Origin: Thermoanaerobaculum sp.
GTDB taxonomy: Bacteria > Acidobacteriota > Thermoanaerobaculia > Multivoradales > UBA5704
Assembly (NCBI GenBank): GCA_021154885.1
Contig: JAJKHS010000056.1
Coordinates: 1-64,000 of the forward strand
DNA: 64,000 bases
Direction of reading: 5' to 3'
Made by a program: the position numbers and the translations under genes. Under the pieces are notes generated by a model that was not told the DNA's origin, did no database searches, and was given only the letters and a program-made list of their open reading frames with translations. This document shows, one piece after another, positions 1 through 7,521 of this stretch. Numbering within the stretch: the first letter of the stretch is position 1; each line of letters begins with the position of its first letter.

Positions 1-1
1 C

Positions 2-304
2 GCCGCCCGGCGGCAGAACAAGCCGGTAGGCGCCTTCATCGGGTGGGCGGCAGACTTCACCGCCGCCTACTTCTCTGAGGAAGCTCTCCAGGAGCGTCAC
101 CCCCAGCGGGACCCGATCCTCTCCCGCCTGGAGGAGAAGAAGCGGCTCCGGCGCCTTCTCGACGCCGGATGGCACGCCCTGGACTTCCTCCCGCCGCCCT
201 CCCGGTCCCCGGTGTGCGGCAGCATCCGGGACCCGAAGAAGGATCTACGGGAAGCCCTGGAAGCCGTGGCCCGGCACCTCGACGACATGCAGGAGTACCT
301 GTGA
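2..304 (+). CDS. Hypothetical protein, 5' end outside window
   Basis: An open frame runs from the window edge to a TGA at 302-304, giving about 100 residues with no good internal start, so the true start lies upstream. The protein is charged and helical-looking, with a basic stretch (EEKKRLRRLLDAG) and an acidic C-terminus (ARHLDDMQEYL). No family was recognised. Its stop overlaps the GTG start of the next gene (GTGA at 301-304), which indicates translational coupling in one operon. The context suggests a mobile-element accessory gene. Confidence 0.6.
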   Translation, partial: AARRQNKPVGAFIGWAADFTAAYFSEEALQERHPQRDPILSRLEEKKRLRRLLDAGWHALDFLPPPSRSPVCGSIRDPKKDLREALEAVARHLDDMQEYL

Positions 305-738
305 AGACGGTCGCGTTCACAGTCCGCGCCACGGAGAAGCAGTCCATCCGCTGGAAGCAGGCGGCCGATGGAGTGGGCCATATGGAGGTCGGCACGTGGC
401 TCGCGGAAGCGGCGGACCGCTACCTGGAAGCCGTAGCCAGGGCGGGCAAGCTGGTGCCGATGGGCTGGCGCCGGGCCGTCTTCTCCGTGCGGCTCGCGAG
501 CGGGGAGATGGCTCCCGTCTCGGGCTCCGTCTCTCACCCGTTCGCGTACTACCGGGGGACGGACGCCGGAGCGGACCGCTACAGCGGCTTCTTCACCCTG
601 GTCTACTACCCTTCCGGGCGGATCATCGCTACCCTCCGGTCCGCCGCGCAGTGTCGCTCCCTCGCTTCCGAGCTGGCCCGCCTCTGGGTGCGCTGGGGCG
701 GGAGCGAGCCCATCGAAGATCCCCCGGCCGGTCATTGA
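301..738 (+). CDS. Hypothetical mobile-element protein with C-terminal repeat module
   Basis: The GTG at 301 overlaps the preceding stop by 4 nt and is preferred to the in-frame ATG at 169, which would overlap the upstream gene deeply. The 145-residue product begins with KTVAFTVRATEKQSIRWKQA and an alpha-helical stretch ending LAEAADRYLEAVARAG, reminiscent of ribbon-helix-helix or plasmid accessory proteins, but I do not assign a family. Its C-terminal half (LVYYPSGRIIATL then LASELARLWVRW) is closely echoed by the next ORF at 836-1054, so this module is duplicated. A hairpin with a T-run follows at 785-817. Confidence 0.65.
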   Translation: MKTVAFTVRATEKQSIRWKQAADGVGHMEVGTWLAEAADRYLEAVARAGKLVPMGWRRAVFSVRLASGEMAPVSGSVSHPFAYYRGTDAGADRYSGFFTLVYYPSGRIIATLRSAAQCRSLASELARLWVRWGGSEPIEDPPAGH

Positions 739-784
739 TCGGCACCGCGGGGAAGCTCAGTAGCAGAGACGCAACGTAGCACCG

Positions 785-817
785 GGGCCGGTTCCGAAGA
801 AGGGGCCGGCCCTTTTT
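785..817 (+). terminator. Rho-independent terminator
   Basis: GGGCCGG (785-791) pairs with CCGGCCC (806-812) around a 14-nt loop and is followed by TTTTT. It lies 46 bp after the stop of the 301-738 gene. A very similar arrangement follows the partial paralogue at 1068-1106. Confidence 0.7.
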
Positions 818-835
818 GCGCGCGACGGCCGGGGC

Positions 836-1054
836 GTGGGCGAGCCCGGCTGCTCCCTGCACTCCCTGGTCCACCGTCCAACGCGGCGGGTCGTCGCCAC
901 GCTCCCCGTTCGGAAGTCCTGTATGGCGCTCGCGGCGGAGCTGGCCGCGCTCCGGGTTAACTGGCGGGAGACCGATCCGGAAAAGGTGCTCGGGGAAGCT
1001 CCGGACCGGGTGAAGGCACAGGAGGTCATTCGACTGTTTAAGCAGCTCACGTAG
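836..1054 (+). CDS. Short paralogue of the upstream gene's C-terminal module
   Basis: The 72-residue ORF (GTG start) contains LVHRPTRRVVATL followed by MALAAELAALRVNW. These align with LVYYPSGRIIATL and LASELARLWVRW of the gene at 301-738, including the conserved Cys before the second block. The N-terminal half of that gene is absent, so this is either a stand-alone module or the remnant of a tandem duplication. The frame stays open upstream of 836 through the preceding terminator, so the start is uncertain. Function is unknown. Confidence 0.45.
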   Translation: MGEPGCSLHSLVHRPTRRVVATLPVRKSCMALAAELAALRVNWRETDPEKVLGEAPDRVKAQEVIRLFKQLT

Positions 1055-1067
1055 TAGCAGGAACCGG

Positions 1068-1106
1068 GGGCGGTCCTTTCGCGGGGGCCGCCCTCTTTGT
1101 CTTTTT
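1068..1106 (+). terminator. Rho-independent terminator
   Basis: GGGCGG (1068-1073) pairs with CCGCCC (1088-1093), followed by a T-rich tract ending in TTTTT. It mirrors the terminator at 785-817, which supports duplication of a whole gene-plus-terminator unit. Confidence 0.65.
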
Positions 1107-1228
1107 CCCGAGACATGCGCGCCCATCAATAGCATTGCAGGGCAGAAGTCCCGCAGCTAGATTAGACGTTGGTAGCACATTGCTGCCTCATGCGGAATGT
1201 GACTCGCAAATGAAAAGGGAGCCGAGCC

Positions 1229-2317
1229 ATGGAATTTCGGGTGATGAGAGTAGCTCTTGATACGAATATCTTTCACAACGACCGCTCGCTTGCAGGTGGC
1301 AGCTTCGAAGCGCTGGCTCGCTTCGCGGAGGCTGGCCACGTAGAAGTTCTTATTCCCGAGGTCATAGCTAGAGAATTCACGGCGCTTTCAAGCGAACAAC
1401 TCGAAGCCGTCGCGAGCTATCGTGAGGCAATTAAGAAGCTCCGCAACGCGTTTCCCAATAACCTGGGACCTCGCATCGACACGCTTAAGAAGAATGTTAA
1501 AGATCTGATCGAAAGCTTTGAATCTGAGGCTGCAAGTATGTTCAATTTATGGATGGGGCGGGTAGAGGGGCGCGTCATTAAGCCAGGCAGTGAACATGCG
1601 CAACGTATTCTAGCAAAGTATTTCGAGGGGGCTCTGCCATTTGGCACTAAGAAGGCGAGGAAGGATTTCCCTGATGCCTTTATTGTGGAAGTAATCCTTG
1701 ATCTCGCTGTTGATGAGAAATTGTTCTTTGTAACCTCTGACAGTCGAATGCGAAATACTTTTGTTCACGTCTCCAACATAACTGTCTTCGATAGCTTGGA
1801 GGACCTCCTGAAGGCGACAGAGTTTGTCGCCAGACAGAAAGAGGTAGAACTGGCGATCAACCTTCCGCGGATTGTTCAAATCATAAATGAAAACAAAGAA
1901 ATTTTTGGTAATGCGCTCTTGGAAGGGCTATCCAATACAGCTAAGTATGCGCACTACAAAGGCCGCGATGAGGATGAAGATCTTTATATTGACGTGCTTG
2001 AGGAGATTGACGAGTGGTCCCTCGGAACTGATGATGCAGAGTACATTGGGGAAGGCGTGGTCTCGATCTCATTTGAAGCGATAATTGACGGTTCGGTTGA
2101 CCAGCCGACGGACTACGGAATGGATTGGTTCCCTTATTTATCCCGTCCCGTGGTCGATGCAAGAGTGGATGTTGGGGGGGTGTGCTCTTTCATCGTCGAT
2201 CCTCTTGATCTTGCAGATCCGGCGACCTGCTTAGAAGTAGAAGGCGGGCTTGGGCGTGTTCGCTTAGAGGTAGACGACCTTCATTATATCAATGTTATCT
2301 CCGCAAGACGTTACTGA
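1229..2317 (+). CDS. PIN-domain protein with long C-terminal region
   Basis: The 362-residue protein opens with VALDTNIFHND, the first acidic motif of PIN-type Mg2+-dependent RNases. An acidic FPDAFIVEVI motif and VTSDSRMRN (the usual third motif) follow by about residue 180. The remaining ~170 residues are not recognised; the layout resembles DUF4935-type PIN proteins. An AAAAGGGAG tract lies upstream of the ATG; a second ATG five codons in is possible. No antitoxin gene sits immediately before it, and it is far longer than a VapC toxin. Its AT-richer codon use contrasts with neighbours and suggests horizontal acquisition. A stand-alone defence or mobile-element nuclease is plausible. Confidence 0.75.
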   Translation: MEFRVMRVALDTNIFHNDRSLAGGSFEALARFAEAGHVEVLIPEVIAREFTALSSEQLEAVASYREAIKKLRNAFPNNLGPRIDTLKKNVKDLIESFESEAASMFNLWMGRVEGRVIKPGSEHAQRILAKYFEGALPFGTKKARKDFPDAFIVEVILDLAVDEKLFFVTSDSRMRNTFVHVSNITVFDSLEDLLKATEFVARQKEVELAINLPRIVQIINENKEIFGNALLEGLSNTAKYAHYKGRDEDEDLYIDVLEEIDEWSLGTDDAEYIGEGVVSISFEAIIDGSVDQPTDYGMDWFPYLSRPVVDARVDVGGVCSFIVDPLDLADPATCLEVEGGLGRVRLEVDDLHYINVISARRY

Positions 2318-2366
2318 TGTACCTCATGGATTAGGAGCACCCTCAGAGGATAGGATAGGGAGGAGT

Positions 2367-2813
2367 CTACCTTCTACTCGCCAGAAACCTCCCAAACCTC
2401 TCGCTCGTTTCCTCCCTCAACGCTCGCTCAAGCTCCTCTCCGATCCCTTCTCCATTCGACACCAGCACGAGGAGCTGTCTCACGTAGAGCGGCAACGAAT
2501 CCACGCTCACGTTACTCTGGACTTGGACAGGACCGGTCACCTCAATGGCTTGTGACGGATGAAAGCCGCAACGGTCTAGAACAATCTGACTTGCCCGTAC
2601 AATCGTAGGGAGATCTTTCGATTTTAGAGCCTTGTGCAGTCCTTTGAGTGCAGGCTCTACCAACTCGCCGAGCCGCTCCCTTGCAGACTTCTTGACCTGT
2701 GGCGCCCGGCCGCCGTGAGTCGCACAGACGGTAGAGCCATTGATCGCCCACCGTTCGCACGGTCGGGAGCCGTCTGAGACGCGGGCCGAGCATCGCTGTC
2801 TACGGGCTTCCAT
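2367..2813 (-). CDS. Phage-like protein resembling terminase small subunits
   Basis: The 148-residue product starts with a Cys/His cluster (CSAR..., CERW, CATHGG) followed by a basic helix APQVKKSARERLGELVEPAL. That pairing of a small zinc-type knuckle with a helical region is common in phage proteins annotated as small terminase subunits, which bind DNA at packaging sites. The assignment is by pattern only and no large terminase is visible in the window. An AAAGG ribosome-binding site precedes the ATG. Immediately upstream lies the cluster of GACTTCAT repeats at 2874-2981, which probably controls this gene. Confidence 0.45.
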   Translation of the reverse strand: MEARRQRCSARVSDGSRPCERWAINGSTVCATHGGRAPQVKKSARERLGELVEPALKGLHKALKSKDLPTIVRASQIVLDRCGFHPSQAIEVTGPVQVQSNVSVDSLPLYVRQLLVLVSNGEGIGEELERALREETSERFGRFLASRR

Positions 2814-2873
2814 GGGTCGTGCCTTTCATGTGTGACTGTGCCTCTTTATACTATTGTATTACTGGCCTACTAT

Positions 2874-2981
2874 GTGAAGTCTATGAAGCGGGGGACTTCA
2901 TTATCCCGGACTTCATGATGTCGCCTTCCTGATATGCGAGACTTCCCGCGTTGGACTTCATGAAGCGGCCTTGGTGAAGTC
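2874..2981. promoter_or_regulatory. Cluster of GACTTCAT half-sites (operator or iteron-like)
   Basis: Within 108 bp there are GTGAAGTC (2874-2881), ATGAAGCG (2883-2890), GACTTCAT (2894-2901), GACTTCATGATGTC (2909-2922, one mismatch from a perfect 14-bp palindrome), GACTTC (2940-2945), GACTTCATGAAGCG (2954-2967, 10-bp palindromic core) and GTGAAGTC (2974-2981). The apparent consensus is GACTTCATGAAGTC. The cluster sits directly upstream of the minus-strand gene at 2367-2813 and after the gene at 2991-3791. Binding of a regulator or of a replication or packaging protein is inferred, not shown. Confidence 0.6.
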
Positions 2982-2990
2982 GGAGACTTT

Positions 2991-3791
2991 TCACTCACGG
3001 CGCGCCCGCTCCTCCTTTACTTCTAAGAGATAATCTAGCGCAGCCCGCGCCATACGGTGGCGGAAGCGCACTCTGTTTCTGAAGTGGTCCACGTATTCTT
3101 TGCACTCCCTCCTGGTATTCTCTGCGAGGCAATCTTCATCCTCCCATGCGGCAAAACACGCGATAGTTGCCACCACCATGCGATCCTCGCTCAGAGTCTC
3201 GACAACGGTAGTGAGTAGCTTCCTCGATTCCTCTCCGTAAAAGAACGTGAGCTGCTTAAAGCCACCCAAGCGCTTGAAGCCAAAATCTCTCAAGAATTCT
3301 CCTAAGTCTTTGTCTTCATCCGTCCCAAGGTCTCCTAATGCGCGAAACTCATCTCTTAGCGTGGCATAGTCCCTAATCTCCGGCCAGTCGGCTACCTTCT
3401 TAATGCCGATGTGGAGAGAGCAGTGCCAAATGGCTTTTAAGGCTACCGCTTTCCCGCATAGAGTAATCTCGGGCTTAATCTTTTCAACGATATGGTGGCC
3501 TAGAGAGGGCATACACTTGAGAGAGAGACTCTGCTCTCCTGAATTCCTATCGAGAAGGAAATTGTAGTAGCTTTCGCTCAAAGTTGCGGCGACGGTTGCC
3601 GAATTGACGGTCGCTGTGTATTCGGGAAGAGCGATGTAATCCGTCAAGAACCCCTCCACTCCTTCTATCAGGCTCGTGTGCTCAGAAACCCGTCCAGGCC
3701 GTCCGACGTGTCCAACCCGTCCGCGCTCTGGCGTGACAATCGCCTTAGCCTTTAACTCTTCTGCTGTAGGCTTGGTGGGACGGATAACCAT
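2991..3791 (-). CDS. Unrecognised 266-residue protein of the mobile element
   Basis: No family is recognised. The N-terminus is basic and Gly-rich (RGRVGHVGRPGRVSEHT); the rest is mixed alpha/beta in appearance with a Lys/Arg-rich C-terminus (RVRFRHRMARAAL). Codon use is AT-richer than the host core genes. The ATG overlaps the TAA of a 30-codon ORF by one base (TAATG), and GGGAGG lies about ten bases before the ATG. It is the fourth gene of a tight minus-strand operon beginning at 4924. A replication or host-takeover role would fit the context but nothing in the sequence shows it. Confidence 0.6.
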   Translation of the reverse strand: MVIRPTKPTAEELKAKAIVTPERGRVGHVGRPGRVSEHTSLIEGVEGFLTDYIALPEYTATVNSATVAATLSESYYNFLLDRNSGEQSLSLKCMPSLGHHIVEKIKPEITLCGKAVALKAIWHCSLHIGIKKVADWPEIRDYATLRDEFRALGDLGTDEDKDLGEFLRDFGFKRLGGFKQLTFFYGEESRKLLTTVVETLSEDRMVVATIACFAAWEDEDCLAENTRRECKEYVDHFRNRVRFRHRMARAALDYLLEVKEERARRE

Positions 3792-3883
3792 TAGGTGAGC
3801 CTCCCGGCCCGAGCCCTCATGCTCTCCTCAGAAACCTGTCCAGCCCGTCCAGGCTGTCCAGTCGTGTGCGCTACGGCTTTCAT
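3791..3883 (-). CDS. Tiny 30-residue ORF coupled to the downstream gene
   Basis: An ATG at 3883, two bases after the stop of the HTH gene, opens a 30-codon frame ending in TAA that overlaps the next ATG (TAATG, 3789-3793). Its middle (TGQPGRAGQVSEES) resembles the N-terminus of the 266-residue protein (GHVGRPGRVSEHT), and the DNA shares CTCAGAAACC-GTCCAG at 3681 and 3827. It may be a leader peptide for coupling, or a duplicated N-terminal fragment of the downstream gene. Confidence 0.4.
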   Translation of the reverse strand: MKAVAHTTGQPGRAGQVSEESMRARAGRLT

Positions 3884-3885
3884 GC

Positions 3886-4143
3886 TCAGCCCCGGCCGCC
3901 ACGGGGAGAAGCTTGTCCGGTGTCGGATGTTGAGGTCCGCTCCTGGTGCCGGAGGTACTCCTCAAGGCTTGCGAGCCGGTAGCGAACGGAACCGCCGATC
4001 TTCACGAAGCGCGGCCCGCCACCTCTGACGCGGAAGCCTTCCAGGGTCCTCGCGCTCACGCCCAGAAAGTCGGCGGCGGCGCGGGTGTCGAGTACGGCGG
4101 GGGCCTGTCTGCTGCTGGATTCTTCTCTGGTTTTCGTGTCCAT
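3886..4143 (-). CDS. Excisionase/AlpA-like helix-turn-helix protein
   Basis: An 85-residue DNA-binding protein. After a short polar leader it has VLDTRAAADFLGVSARTLEGF and then a wing with FVKIGGSVRYRLASLEEYL, the pattern of MerR-like HTH_17 / excisionase domains used by integrative elements for directionality or regulation. I prefer the ATG at 4143 (MDTKTREESS) over the longer frame that runs into the upstream gene. The preceding gene ends 37 bp away and a 30-codon ORF follows after 2 bp, so this is one operon. The C-terminal tail is Gly/Arg-rich. Confidence 0.7.
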   Translation of the reverse strand: MDTKTREESSSRQAPAVLDTRAAADFLGVSARTLEGFRVRGGGPRFVKIGGSVRYRLASLEEYLRHQERTSTSDTGQASPRGGRG

Positions 4144-4180
4144 GCGCAATGATGCGCAGGTGCCGCTGGACATTCGGCCC

Positions 4181-4924
4181 CTACGTGTCCAGCGATTTTT
4201 TCTCCAGGCGTTCGATGCGCTTGACCAGGGCGGCGATGGCCCGCCTCCGGTCGTCGGGATCGGCATGGTCGATCTCGCGGCCGTGCTCGTCTACGAGCAC
4301 CGCAGCGATGGCAGGCCGTCCGTGCTCAGGGTGCTCGTCTCGGTACGTCAGCACAGCAGCGAGTAGAGCTTTGTTGTCGCGGACGGTCTTGTCTCGCTTC
4401 GTCTCGTGGCCCTGGCGCCTTCCCTGGCTCGCGCCGCGATGAATCCGGTCAAGCTCACGCTCCATCTCCCGCCGACGCCGCAGGAGAGCCGTATCCCATG
4501 GTTTGGGTACGCCGTAGTCGTCGTAAACCACGTCGGGCAGGGGATTAGCTGGGTGCACCCGGAGCGGTTGCTTGGTGCCGTCGCGGAGGATCGCGTAGTC
4601 AATCCTCTCCTCTTGCCAACTGTCCTCCCGCCGCAGGGCGCGAGCCCAAAACTCGGCGTCATCCGAAGAGATGTCAGCTACGGCTGTGAAGTGGACCGCT
4701 TTGGCTTTTGCGCGGGCCTCTTCCAGTACGGCGCCGCCTGCTTCGTCGAGAGCTTCCACACAGACATAGGGGTACATGCCCTCCAAATCCTGGTCCTCCA
4801 TGTGGACGGTATCGCCGGGCTCGTAGGCGACAGATTCGCCGCCCTCCCACCCATCTCCTGGGGCCGGCCTCCCGCCCTCAATCCAGCGGAAACGCTTGAC
4901 GACACGGTAGCGACGGCCGCCCAT
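4181..4924 (-). CDS. Hypothetical protein, first gene of the HTH operon
   Basis: A 247-residue soluble protein, rich in charged residues, with no recognised domain. The first ~75 residues look beta-rich (RYRVVKRFRWIEGG, AYEPGDTVHMEDQDLEG). The centre is helical and strongly basic (LLRRRREMERELDRIHRG). The end carries a segment LAAVLTYRDEHPEHG and a C-terminal helix LVKRIERLEKKSLDT that could be a short coiled coil. It begins the minus-strand operon that continues with the HTH gene. Its start is close to where the mobile-element-like region appears to end. Confidence 0.55.
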   Translation of the reverse strand: MGGRRYRVVKRFRWIEGGRPAPGDGWEGGESVAYEPGDTVHMEDQDLEGMYPYVCVEALDEAGGAVLEEARAKAKAVHFTAVADISSDDAEFWARALRREDSWQEERIDYAILRDGTKQPLRVHPANPLPDVVYDDYGVPKPWDTALLRRRREMERELDRIHRGASQGRRQGHETKRDKTVRDNKALLAAVLTYRDEHPEHGRPAIAAVLVDEHGREIDHADPDDRRRAIAALVKRIERLEKKSLDT

Positions 4925-5174
4925 GCGTCACCCACCTCCCGCCGGGCTTGTTCCCTTCCCTACGGTGGCCGAGATCGTTCGGCCCGCTGACATCCTGCTG
5001 ACACGCTGGGATCGGCGGATCGCTAAGTCTATGAAAATAAAAGGCTTCGCACCCAATCGCCCGAACTTGATCATCTCGAGCACGGTCGAGAGGGTGTGGA
5101 AGGGTCGCATGGAGCGACCATTCTATAGAGGTTGGGCCGGGGACGGCGGTACCGCCCGGCCCCGTCGTGGCCGC
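4925..5174. other. Gene-free border of the mobile-element-like region
   Basis: No gene is supported here. The stretch holds a spaced repeat GCTGACATCCTGCTGACA near 4985, a perfect 6-bp hairpin GGTCGC-ATGGA-GCGACC (5103-5119) and the larger hairpin annotated separately. No tRNA or clear attachment-site duplication was found; the other end of the element is outside the window. Confidence 0.4.
5134..5162 (-). terminator. Strong hairpin after the 5175-5756 gene
   Basis: GGGCCGG (5134-5140) pairs with CCGGCCC (5156-5162), with an inner perfect GGCGGT/ACCGCC stem. It lies just past the stop of the minus-strand exported-protein gene. There is no T-run, so it could be a transcript-stabilising hairpin instead of an intrinsic terminator. 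Confidence 0.45.
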
Positions 5175-5756
5175 CTACTGGGCCTTGACCTGCAGGAGCC
5201 GCAGCGGCTGGATGCCGAAGCTCTCGATGTCGACGGTGCCGGCGGTGATGCTCACCTTGGCCGCGGCGATGAACTTGCCTTCCCCTTTGCCGCTGCTGTC
5301 GAGATGGATTTCGATGTAGCTGAAGGGGTAATCCCGTGAGAGGGCATCGGTGACCTCCTCGCGGAAGGAGATCGGCCGGTCCATCATGAGGCGGACCACA
5401 CGACCGCCATTGCCCTCCGGCCGCGAGGTGGCGACGGCAATGGGATAGCCGAGGCCGCCGCCGATGCGGATGTACCCCGCTTCGAGGTTCCACAGGGCTT
5501 CCCGCAGGGCGCCCGGGCCCTTGTCGGCGAGGATTCCCTTCAGCTTCGCGATCTGCGCGTCGGAGGAGTAGTGGTCGATGTGGATCACCACCGGGGCGGT
5601 GCCGCCCCCTGTCATGTTGACGAGGACGGCGGTGAACTGATCGCCGTGCGACTGCGCCACGAGGGCGCCCGAGATGAGCAGTGTGGCGACGACTGCGAGC
5701 AGCGCCGTTCTCAGTAGCGTGAGGTTCCGGTGACCCTCTCTCTCTTTCCTGTGCAT
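5175..5756 (-). CDS. Exported hypothetical protein
   Basis: A 193-residue protein with a signal peptide: a basic start (MHRKEREGHRN), a hydrophobic core LLRTALLAVVATLLISGAL and an AQS-type cleavage region around residue 36. The mature part contains VVIHIDHYSSDAQIAKLKGIL and a long region resembling secreted proteins of unknown function in Acidobacteria. It ends with strands VDIESFGIQPLRLLQVKAQ. Cysteines are absent from the mature part. It appears to be monocistronic, with a hairpin downstream and a terminator of the next gene upstream. Confidence 0.65.
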   Translation of the reverse strand: MHRKEREGHRNLTLLRTALLAVVATLLISGALVAQSHGDQFTAVLVNMTGGGTAPVVIHIDHYSSDAQIAKLKGILADKGPGALREALWNLEAGYIRIGGGLGYPIAVATSRPEGNGGRVVRLMMDRPISFREEVTDALSRDYPFSYIEIHLDSSGKGEGKFIAAAKVSITAGTVDIESFGIQPLRLLQVKAQ

Positions 5757-5813
5757 TGCGGACCTCCCATAGGTTGCACTAACCCCAGCGAAAATAATGC
5801 AAATTCTGAGCCG

Positions 5814-5843
5814 AAAAGGGTCCCCGGGAGAGCCTCGGGGACC
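5814..5843 (-). terminator. Rho-independent terminator of the 5859-6440 gene
   Basis: Read on the minus strand, GGTCCCC and GGGGACC (5837-5843 and 5819-5825) form a 7-bp stem followed by CTTTT (5814-5817 as AAAA on the plus strand). It is placed 15 bp after the stop codon. Confidence 0.7.
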
Positions 5844-5858
5844 GAAGGGCGGGGCTAG

Positions 5859-6440
5859 TTACTGCGGCGGCCGATAGCCGTTGTCGCGGTTGTAATCGCG
5901 GTCGTAGGGATTGCGGCCGCGGTCATACCGGTCACCGTCGTAGCGGTCGTGCCCGTAACGGCCCCAGCGGTCATAGCCGTTGCCGCCGTAGTACCGGGAC
6001 AGCTCGGTCATCAGGTTGTAGATCCGCTCCATGCCGCGGTCGACGTACGGCCGCGGGCGGACACTCTGCATGGTGAGCCCCAACTGGTTGAAGGACTCCT
6101 CGAGCCGCGCGAAGTCGTTCGCGGTATGCCGGGGGTTCTGCCGGTTGCCCTCCACCTCGTCGTGGAAGTGGGCGGCGTTCCCGGCAAGCTGCCGGAGGTC
6201 GTCCAGCATCTGGGCCTCGTACTGGTCCGGCCGGCGGTTGTTGCGTGCGGCTTGGCGATAAATGTTGCGGGCGGTCTCGTCAAGCTGGTGCGCCAGGTAG
6301 GACACGCGGTCCATGTGGCCGTAGTCGGGGTAGCGGTTGCCATATCGGTCGGGGTTGCGATAGCCCCCGTACTGGGCCTGCAGGGCGGGCGCCAGCAGGA
6401 GGGCGAGAAGTGCGGCGGTGATCAGGGTGGTGCGTCTCAT
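5859..6440 (-). CDS. Exported Tyr/Asp/Arg-rich protein
   Basis: The ATG at 6440 follows GGAGGAG at a good distance and gives a classical signal peptide (MRRTTLITAALLALLLAPALQAQ). The longer frame upstream of it is not needed. The mature protein has a Tyr-rich start (YGGYRNPDRYGNRYPDYG), a helical middle with His and Gln residues (DETARNIYRQAARN, LAGNAAHFHDEVEG), and a low-complexity C-terminus of Tyr, Asp, Arg and Gly. A periplasmic or surface role is likely. The family is not recognised. Confidence 0.65.
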   Translation of the reverse strand: MRRTTLITAALLALLLAPALQAQYGGYRNPDRYGNRYPDYGHMDRVSYLAHQLDETARNIYRQAARNNRRPDQYEAQMLDDLRQLAGNAAHFHDEVEGNRQNPRHTANDFARLEESFNQLGLTMQSVRPRPYVDRGMERIYNLMTELSRYYGGNGYDRWGRYGHDRYDGDRYDRGRNPYDRDYNRDNGYRPPQ

Positions 6441-6586
6441 GGTTGTTCTCCTCCTTGTTGACGCCAGAGGTAAAAGCAACCTCGATGCCAGAGCAGAGAA
6501 ATACTGAAAAGAAAAGGGTTACGGCGATGATGGCCCAGGAAGGAAGATCCAGGAGTGTCCTCCGGGAAGGACGCTCCCGCTCCAGG

Positions 6587-7195
6587 TCAATCTCCCCAAC
6601 GCAGCTCGGAATTCCCGGTTTCGGGAATCCCGAAGCGATCCAGCAGACGCAGAGTGTAGTGGTCGAGGAAGCGGCCGAGGTCCTCGCCGCCAATGTAGAA
6701 GGCGGGGACGGGCGGCAGGATCACCGCCCCGGAGAGGATCAGGCGTCGCATGTTCTCAATGTGGACCAGACTGTAGGGGGTCTCGCGAAAGCCGAGGACC
6801 AGGGGCCAGCGCTCCTTCAGGGCCACGGCGCCGGCGCGATGAACAAGGGTGCGGGCCGAGCCCGTCGCGAGCGCGCCCAGCGTGCCGGAGCTGCACGGCA
6901 GGACCACAGTGCCCGTGAGGCGGTAGGACCCCGAGGCGATGGGTGCGTCGAGCTCGCCGTCGCGGTGGATCAGCACCTTGCCCCTCGCCTCCGTGTCCGG
7001 CACCGCCGCCGCCAGGAGGTCGGCCGCGCCCGTCTTCTCCTCTCCGAGCTCGTGCCGCAGCACCTGGCTCGCCCCCGCGGACACCACCAGATGAATGCGC
7101 TCGATCTCCGGATGAGCCGCCAGCCGGCCCAGCACGTGCCGGGGGAGCAGCATGCCGGAGGCGCCGGAGACGAGGAGGGCGAGGCGGTGGGGCAT
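6587..7195 (-). CDS. ubiX: Flavin prenyltransferase UbiX
   Basis: UbiX attaches a dimethylallyl group to FMN to make the prenylated cofactor used by UbiD-type decarboxylases. The 202-residue product matches the family in length. It has the flavin-binding start LALLVSGASGMLLPRHVLG, the SSGTLGALATG loop, and the RETPYSLVHIENMRRL segment close to the C-terminus that forms the active site. No UbiD partner gene is in the window. The gene diverges from the HTH gene at 7290, with a 94-bp intergenic region that carries CTGGATATC twice (7233-7241, 7274-7282). Confidence 0.9.
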   Translation of the reverse strand: MPHRLALLVSGASGMLLPRHVLGRLAAHPEIERIHLVVSAGASQVLRHELGEEKTGAADLLAAAVPDTEARGKVLIHRDGELDAPIASGSYRLTGTVVLPCSSGTLGALATGSARTLVHRAGAVALKERWPLVLGFRETPYSLVHIENMRRLILSGAVILPPVPAFYIGGEDLGRFLDHYTLRLLDRFGIPETGNSELRWGD

Positions 7196-7289
7196 GGCGG
7201 AGATCCTACTCCGGATAAGAGAAGCCCTTCACCTGGATATCCCCTGTAGATTTCTGAGTAGCCCTGTGTTACCCTGGATATCAATAGAC

Positions 7290-7511
7290 ATGCTTGAAGA
7301 AACTCCCATGACCCCCGACATCGATGCCAACACCTGGTACTCTCCCCGAGAGGCGGTGCCTCTCCTAGACCATCAAGTCACGGAAGACACCCTGAAAGGA
7401 TACTGCCGCCGGGGGGGAGTCGAGGCGAAGAAGGTGGGTCCCAAGAAGGAATGGCGTATTCGGGGCAAGTCCATTTTGCATCTCCGGGAGGAATGGGGTA
7501 TCGAGCCTTGA
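7290..7511 (+). CDS. Small helix-turn-helix-like protein
   Basis: A 73-residue basic protein. DANTWYSPREAVPLLDHQVTEDTLKGYCRRG followed by KKVGPKKEWRIRGKSIL has the look of an excisionase or MerR-like winged HTH. The ATG at 7290 is used, though the ATG at 7308 (MTPDIDANTW) is nearly as good; neither has a strong ribosome-binding site. It is followed by a long imperfect hairpin and then by the two-gene operon with the C39-like protein, which it may regulate. Confidence 0.55.
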   Translation: MLEETPMTPDIDANTWYSPREAVPLLDHQVTEDTLKGYCRRGGVEAKKVGPKKEWRIRGKSILHLREEWGIEP

Positions 7512-7521
7512 CTGTTGAACC

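Noticed and set aside
4925-5174. Attachment site or tRNA at the border of the mobile-element-like region
   Set aside because: No cloverleaf and no convincing duplicated core were found; the other end of the element is not in the window.
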